DNA of 8,742 nucleotides from contig JBDRGD010000115.1 of the NCBI GenBank assembly GCA_043818095.1, positions 1-8,742 of the forward strand. The letters run 5' to 3'. Positions 5,213 through 8,742 of the stretch are shown piece by piece; the stretch's first letter is position 1; the number at the start of each line of letters is the position of its first letter. This DNA comes from JBDRGD01 sp043818095 (GTDB lineage Bacteria; Chloroflexota; Dehalococcoidia; Dehalococcoidales; RBG-16-60-22). Below the pieces are notes generated by a model. It did not search any database, was not told the DNA's origin, and saw only the letters and a list, made by a program, of their open reading frames with translations. The translations under genes were made by a program, and so were the position numbers.

Positions 5213-6028
5213 CTATTTTCCCTGGAAACGCGGCTTGCGCTTCTCCAGGAAAGCACGGACGCCCTCGCGGAAGTCCTGCGAGTTGAAGCAGATGTCCTGG
5301 GCATAGTTCTCAAAATAGAGCTGCGAGGTCAGGTCGCTCTGCAATCCCCGGTACATCGCCCGTCGGGTCAGCTCGAAAGCGACCGCCGGACCGGCGGCGA
5401 TTTTCCCGGCGAGCTCACGCGCCCGGGCCATCAGGGCGTCATGGGGCACAACCTCCGTGACCATACCGATTTCCCGCGCCGCCGCGGCGTCCAAAGGCTT
5501 CATCTCGAAACAGAACTTGAGGGCCCGGTCCACACCGATCAGGCGGGGCAGAATATAGGTGGCGCCCACGTCCGGGGTCAGTCCCACGTTCAGCCAGGAG
5601 GCCAGGAAGCGGGCTTTTTCGGAGACGATGCGGAAATCGCAGAAAAGCGCCAGGGAGAGACCGGCACCGGCCGCCACGCCGTTGACCGCGGCAATCGTGG
5701 GCTTGCCCACTTCATGGAGCGCCGGAGCCAGGTAAAGGAGGACGGGGTCCAGCAGGTCCCCCCGCGTTTTTTCCAGGGGGATATAGCGGTCGCCCTCGAG
5801 GCGCGGCAGCAGTCGCTTCTCCACGTCCGAGCCTGAGCAGAAGGCATCGCCGGCCCCGGTGAGGATAATCGCTTTTACCTCGTCCTCGCGGCTGACCTCC
5901 CGGAAAAAATCGCGCACGGCGGCGCACATCTCCGTCGTCAGGGCATTGAACTTGTCCGGACGGTTCAGCGTCAGGATGCCGATATTGTTTTCCAGTTGAA
6001 ACGTCAGGTCCGGGGAACGAATCTCCAT
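5213..6028 (-). CDS. Enoyl-CoA hydratase/isomerase family protein, PaaG-like
   Basis: A 271-residue crotonase-fold enzyme acting on an acyl-CoA in the cytosol. The oxyanion-hole segments are present: FCSGSD (63-68) and GVAAGAGLSLA (117-127). The two glutamates of classical hydratases are replaced: Ser125 stands at the first and Trp145 at the second. Instead Asp153 in GLTPDVGATY matches the catalytic Asp of PaaG-type ring-1,2-epoxyphenylacetyl-CoA isomerases, and the C-terminal DFREGVRAFLEKRKPRFQGK is also PaaG-like. Double-bond isomerisation is therefore likelier than hydration. I chose the ATG at 6028 rather than the one at 6046: AAGGAGG lies five bases before 6028, inside the longer reading, while the ATG at 6046 has no ribosome binding site. 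It follows the HIT gene by 45 bases and is probably co-transcribed with it. Confidence 0.88.
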   Translation of the reverse strand: MEIRSPDLTFQLENNIGILTLNRPDKFNALTTEMCAAVRDFFREVSREDEVKAIILTGAGDAFCSGSDVEKRLLPRLEGDRYIPLEKTRGDLLDPVLLYLAPALHEVGKPTIAAVNGVAAGAGLSLALFCDFRIVSEKARFLASWLNVGLTPDVGATYILPRLIGVDRALKFCFEMKPLDAAAAREIGMVTEVVPHDALMARARELAGKIAAGPAVAFELTRRAMYRGLQSDLTSQLYFENYAQDICFNSQDFREGVRAFLEKRKPRFQGK

Positions 6029-6073
6029 CGGAGCCTCCTTGCTCATCCGGTGACGGGGAAAACGCCGCCGGGC

Positions 6074-6547
6074 TTAGAATTTCCCCTTCAGCTTCTGATA
6101 GGTGTCCGCCAGCGCCTCCGGGATGACCCTGACATCGGAAACCACCGTCACGAAGTTGGTGTCCCCCTGCCAGCGCGGAATGATGTGAGTGTGCATGTGG
6201 TCTTCGATGCCTGCCCCCGCCACTTTCCCAAGATTAATGCCCAGGTTGAGGCCGCCGGGCTGAAACTCCCTGCGGAGGACCGCCACGCAGCGGCTGACGA
6301 TAGCGAAGTGCTCGTTCCGCTCCTCTTCCGTCATGTCCTCCAGCGTGGCCAGATGGCGGTAGGGCGCCACCATCAGGTGCCCCGGATTGTAAGGGTAGCT
6401 GTTCAGGATAACGAAGTTACTTTTGCCCCGGTAGAGGATATAGTTGGCGGTGTCGTCGTCTTCCTTCGGTTTTTCGCAAAGGACGCAGCCCTGCGGCTTT
6501 TCCATCTGGATATACTGTATCCGCCACGGTGCCCAGATATATTCCAT
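6074..6547 (-). CDS. HIT-family nucleotide hydrolase/phosphorylase
   Basis: A 157-residue histidine-triad protein. The triad HMHTH sits at 117-121, followed by IIPRW, and is preceded by NLGINLGKVAGAG (101-113), the usual substrate-loop layout. The opening EYIWAPWRIQYI and a CxxC (C21, C24) resemble bacterial members close to Fhit and mycobacterial AP4A phosphorylase; C21 and C24 with nearby His (such as H57 or H65) could bind zinc. Members of the family cleave dinucleoside polyphosphates or other nucleotidyl substrates through a covalent nucleotidyl-histidine; the exact substrate is not readable. The ATG at 6547 has AGGAGG four bases upstream. A candidate promoter lies just after the caiB stop, so it may be transcribed both from there and by read-through, with the hydratase gene downstream. 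Confidence 0.9.
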   Translation of the reverse strand: MEYIWAPWRIQYIQMEKPQGCVLCEKPKEDDDTANYILYRGKSNFVILNSYPYNPGHLMVAPYRHLATLEDMTEEERNEHFAIVSRCVAVLRREFQPGGLNLGINLGKVAGAGIEDHMHTHIIPRWQGDTNFVTVVSDVRVIPEALADTYQKLKGKF

Positions 6548-6577
6548 CGCACCTCCTCGGGGAGTCAGTCAGCCAAC

Positions 6578-6607
6578 AGTTTAGCATGCGGCCAAGCGGC
6601 AAAACAA
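6578..6607 (-). promoter_or_regulatory. Extended -10 promoter candidate for HIT and hydratase genes
   Basis: On minus, TTGTTT (6607-6602) and TAAACT (6583-6578) are separated by 18 bases, and TGC directly precedes the -10. The site starts six bases after the caiB stop and about 30 bases before the HIT start. Confidence 0.42.
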
Positions 6608-6612
6608 CTGGT

Positions 6613-7794
6613 TCAGATGACGCCCTGCCGCCGCAGCGCCGCCGTCTCCGCCTTCGTCAGCCCCAGCAACCCCCGGAACACCGCGTCGTTGTCCTGGCCC
6701 GGGAGGGGCGCCGCCCGCCGGTAAGCGGCCGGGGTGCGGGAGAACCGCAGCGGGGAGGCATCAGCAACGGTCTCGCCGAGGCCGGGGTGGGGCAGCGACA
6801 CGAAGAATCCGCGCGCTTTCAGGTGCGGGTCGCGGGCCAGGTCCGCCGCGCTCTGCACCACTCCCGCCGGCACGCCGTGCCGCCGCAGCGTCCGCATCAC
6901 CTGCACCGCGGTACGCGTTGCCGTCCAGGCGCTGATGAGCCCGTCCAGCTCTTCCTGGTTTTCCTGCCGGGCTTCCGGCGTGGCGAAACGCGCCTCCTCC
7001 GCCCAGGCAGGACGGCCCAGGGCGGCTTTCAGACCCCGCCATGCGGTTTCGTCGGGGACGGAGACGGCGCACCAGCGGTCCCGCCCCCGGCAACGATAAA
7101 CGTCCCGGGGCGCGGCGGCGGGGGAACGGTTACCCTGCGTAACGGGCTCGCGACCGCTCCGGGAACAGTCCGCCACGGCACCTCCGAGGACGCTGACCAC
7201 CGCCTCCACCTCGGCCAGGTCGACATGCTGTCCCTTCCCCGTACGGCGGCGCTGCTCCAGGGCACCCGTCAGCGCCAGGGAGGCAAAGAGCCCCGCCACG
7301 TGGTCCGCGTAGGCAAAGCCCGGCCCCACAGGAGGCCCACCCGGGAAAGCGGTCAGCGCCGTCAGCCCGGAGAAAGCGTGAACCGTCGGCCCGAAGCCGG
7401 CATAGTCCCGCCACGGTCCCGTCTGCCCCATCAGGGACAGGCTCACCATGATAATTTCCGGTTTTACCTCCCGGAGGCGGGGATAGTCCAGTCCCCAGTT
7501 CGCCATGACGCGCGGGGTGAAATTCTCCACCACGGCGTCGGATACCACCACCAGCCGCCGGGCGAGGTCCCGGCCCGCTTCTTTATCGAGGTCCAGGGTA
7601 ATCCCCAGCTTGTTGCGGTTCCAGGTGTTTTCGTAGCCGCGGGCGAAGCGGTCGCTGGACTCCGCGGGTAAAAGGGGCTGCACCCTGATGACCTCCGCCC
7701 CGAAGTCCGCCAGCAGCCGGGTAGCGTAAGGCCCCGCCAGCACCCGGGAAAAATCGAGGATGCGGACGCCGGAAAGCACCGCCCCGTCAGCCAA
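6613..7794 (-). CDS. CaiB/BaiF-type family III CoA-transferase
   Basis: A 393-residue enzyme of the formyl-CoA/carnitinyl-CoA transferase family, which moves CoA between carboxylic acids in the cytosol. Seen: the N-terminal GVRILDFSRVLAGPYATRLLADFGAEVIRVQ Rossmann entry (9-39), the NRNK segment (59-62), VENFTPRVMANWGLDY (89-104), and the catalytic Asp in FAYADHVAG (D164), which forms the glutamyl/aspartyl anhydride intermediate in this family. GNRSPAAAPRDVYRCRG opens the small domain. Length is typical. TTG at 7794 is taken as start because a stop lies in frame four codons upstream and GAGG precedes it by about six bases; a GTG at codon 6 is possible. It heads a leftward run with HIT and hydratase genes. 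The acyl substrates are unknown. Confidence 0.9.
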   Translation of the reverse strand: MADGAVLSGVRILDFSRVLAGPYATRLLADFGAEVIRVQPLLPAESSDRFARGYENTWNRNKLGITLDLDKEAGRDLARRLVVVSDAVVENFTPRVMANWGLDYPRLREVKPEIIMVSLSLMGQTGPWRDYAGFGPTVHAFSGLTALTAFPGGPPVGPGFAYADHVAGLFASLALTGALEQRRRTGKGQHVDLAEVEAVVSVLGGAVADCSRSGREPVTQGNRSPAAAPRDVYRCRGRDRWCAVSVPDETAWRGLKAALGRPAWAEEARFATPEARQENQEELDGLISAWTATRTAVQVMRTLRRHGVPAGVVQSAADLARDPHLKARGFFVSLPHPGLGETVADASPLRFSRTPAAYRRAAPLPGQDNDAVFRGLLGLTKAETAALRRQGVI

Positions 7795-7839
7795 TCCGGA
7801 CCTCTACTGCCACCACGCTAGCCCCGGAAGGGCAAAATG

Positions 7840-7848
7840 TGCTACAAT
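7840..7848 (+). promoter_or_regulatory. Extended -10 promoter for the small basic protein
   Basis: TGCTACAAT is an extended -10 (TGnTAnAAT pattern). No good -35 lies 17 bases upstream, which extended -10 promoters tolerate. Transcription from about 7855 would exclude a GTG start at 7839 and favours the ATG at 7884. Confidence 0.45.
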
Positions 7849-7883
7849 ACCGGAGAAAAGATGGCGGCAAAGGAAATAATCGC

Positions 7884-8021
7884 ATGAGCGCTAAAGCGAA
7901 AGCTAAAGACGAAAAACTCCCCGAACTGAATACCTTCCTGGAGAGCGTCAACAAGAAGGAAACCGTACGCAACGGCAAGAAAGTGCGGTTCAACTTCGTG
8001 AAGCGCAAGCGGAAAAACTGA
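7884..8021 (+). CDS. 45-residue basic protein, unknown function
   Basis: I do not recognise this protein. It holds 11 Lys and 4 Arg against 5 acidic residues, with an N-terminal AKAKAKDEK repeat-like run, a short amphipathic stretch (PELNTFLESVNK, 13-24) and a very basic C-terminus ending FNFVKRKRKN. Such composition suits a nucleic-acid or ribosome-associated peptide, but this is inference. AAGGA lies about nine bases before the ATG and an extended -10 promoter is placed correctly upstream. A longer GTG start at 7839 would overlap that -10 and is less likely. It is divergent from the CoA-transferase gene and its stop is 12 bases from the end of the convergent radical SAM gene. Confidence 0.65.
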   Translation: MSAKAKAKDEKLPELNTFLESVNKKETVRNGKKVRFNFVKRKRKN

Positions 8022-8033
8022 AGCCGCCGCGCT

Positions 8034-8742
8034 TTATCTGTCTTCATCGCCCCGAAACGGTTCCTCTTTCCGGAAGTCCGGCAGGTAATACGCCGCCGCG
8101 GCGTCATCCTGCAGCCAGCCGTTTTCCATGCCCAGCCGGTTCACGACTTCCACCACCTCCGCGTATTCTGCCGCCGTGATGCGGCAGGCAATCTCCGGGT
8201 ATTTCCCGGCGCGGTGTGCCGGGTAGTACTGTGACATCACGCTCACCGTCACCTCCGGGGAAAGCTCTCCCGCCAGCCAGTTCAGCGCCGCCGCGCTCCC
8301 GGCGATGCCCCTGGGCAGCACCAGGTGCCGGACAATCAGCCCCCGCCGCGCCACGCCATCCGCGTCCGTGACCAGGTTGCCCACCTGCCGGTACATCTCC
8401 TTAATCGCTGCCCGCGCCCGGTCCGCGTAGTCCGCCACGCCGGAATACTTCTGCCCGGGTTCGTTGGCGGCGTAGCGCAGGTCCGCCATGTAGACGTCCA
8501 CCACGCCATCGAGTGCCTGAAGAGTCGTCACGGCATCGTAGCTGCTGGTGTTATAGACCAGCGGGACCTGTAATCCCCCTGCAACCGCTTCCGCGACCAC
8601 GGCCACTATCTGGGGGACGAAGTGCGACGGCGTCACCAGGTTGATATTATGGCAGCCCCGGTCCTGGAGCTCCAGCATATAGCCCGCCAGCGTGGATATA
8701 CTGACCTCGTTTTGCCGGTTGCCGGCATGGTCCTGGCTTATC
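8034..8742 (-). CDS. Radical SAM protein, PflX/PflA-like (5' end outside window)
   Basis: The C-terminal 235 codons of a gene that enters from the right edge; the frame is open to the last base. The visible start of the fragment (ISQDHAGNRQNEVSISTLAG, then MLELQDRGCHNINLVTPSHF) matches the region just after the radical SAM CxxxCxxC motif in the PflX group (COG1313), proteins related to pyruvate formate-lyase activating enzyme. The following VPLVYNTSSYD, VDVYMADLRYA and GLIVRHLVLPRG strands fit the rest of the partial TIM barrel. The cluster-binding cysteines themselves are beyond the window. Members cleave S-adenosylmethionine to start radical chemistry; the target of the PflX group is not established. 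The final 45 or so residues (ITAAEYAEVVEVVNRLGMENGW onward) are the usual tail. Confidence 0.85.
   Translation of the reverse strand, partial: ISQDHAGNRQNEVSISTLAGYMLELQDRGCHNINLVTPSHFVPQIVAVVAEAVAGGLQVPLVYNTSSYDAVTTLQALDGVVDVYMADLRYAANEPGQKYSGVADYADRARAAIKEMYRQVGNLVTDADGVARRGLIVRHLVLPRGIAGSAAALNWLAGELSPEVTVSVMSQYYPAHRAGKYPEIACRITAAEYAEVVEVVNRLGMENGWLQDDAAAAYYLPDFRKEEPFRGDEDR

Noticed and set aside
6529..7671. 380-codon open frame on plus opposite the CoA-transferase gene
   Set aside because: Its protein is Arg/Pro/His/Gly-rich low-complexity with no domain, and it covers a well-supported CaiB-family gene. GC-rich codons leave the antisense frame open.
7800..7870. Promoter for the CoA-transferase gene on minus
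   Set aside because: TTGCCG and TATTGT are present but only 15 bases apart with weak matches; not convincing enough to list.
7839..7883. GTG start that would lengthen the 45-residue basic protein by 15 residues
   Set aside because: It overlaps the extended -10 element at 7840-7848, so the transcript would begin after it; the ATG at 7884 has AAGGA upstream.
1..8742. CRISPR array, tRNA, insertion sequence, phage or toxin-antitoxin module
   Set aside because: I saw no regularly spaced repeats, tRNA-like cloverleaf, transposase, integrase or recognisable toxin in reading both strands.

Overview
The window is gene-dense, GC-rich bacterial DNA with short intergenic gaps and several TTG starts. 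I see no rRNA, tRNA, CRISPR array, insertion sequence or phage gene. An OFA/MCT-type carrier, CoA-thioester enzymes, a cysteine-free HesB-like protein and a coiled-coil protein with a compact C-terminal domain would suit an anaerobic Chloroflexota lineage such as Dehalococcoidia. That placement is an inference from gene content and recollection, not a phylogenetic result.

Layout, left to right. Positions 1-1104 (minus) hold a PreA/dihydroorotate-dehydrogenase-like flavoprotein, cut by the left edge, driven by a near-consensus sigma70 promoter. Positions 1213-2460 (minus) hold a 12-segment MFS carrier. Two rightward genes follow, each with its own leader: a HesB/IscA-fold protein without ligand cysteines (2649-2924) and a hotdog acyl-CoA thioesterase (3075-3551). 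Facing them is a 63-residue two-helix membrane protein (3556-3747, minus). Its promoter carries a perfect 12-bp palindrome and its leader a hairpin that puts the Shine-Dalgarno in the loop. Next on minus is a 374-residue coiled-coil protein (3933-5057). A leftward CoA-metabolism set follows in transcription order: caiB-like CoA-transferase (7794-6613), HIT-family hydrolase/phosphorylase (6547-6074), and PaaG-like enoyl-CoA hydratase/isomerase (6028-5213). The right end has a 45-residue basic protein (7884-8021, plus) and the C-terminal part of a PflX-type radical SAM protein (8034-8742, minus), cut by the right edge.

Working together: CoA transferase, hydratase/isomerase, thioesterase and a monocarboxylate-type carrier are all consistent with uptake and CoA-linked processing of organic acids, but nothing here fixes the substrate. 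No complete new system is evident. The items most worth following are the small membrane protein with its layered control region, the coiled-coil protein with its C-terminal alpha/beta domain, and three family members lacking canonical catalytic or ligand residues (PreA-like, HesB-like, enoyl-CoA hydratase-like).
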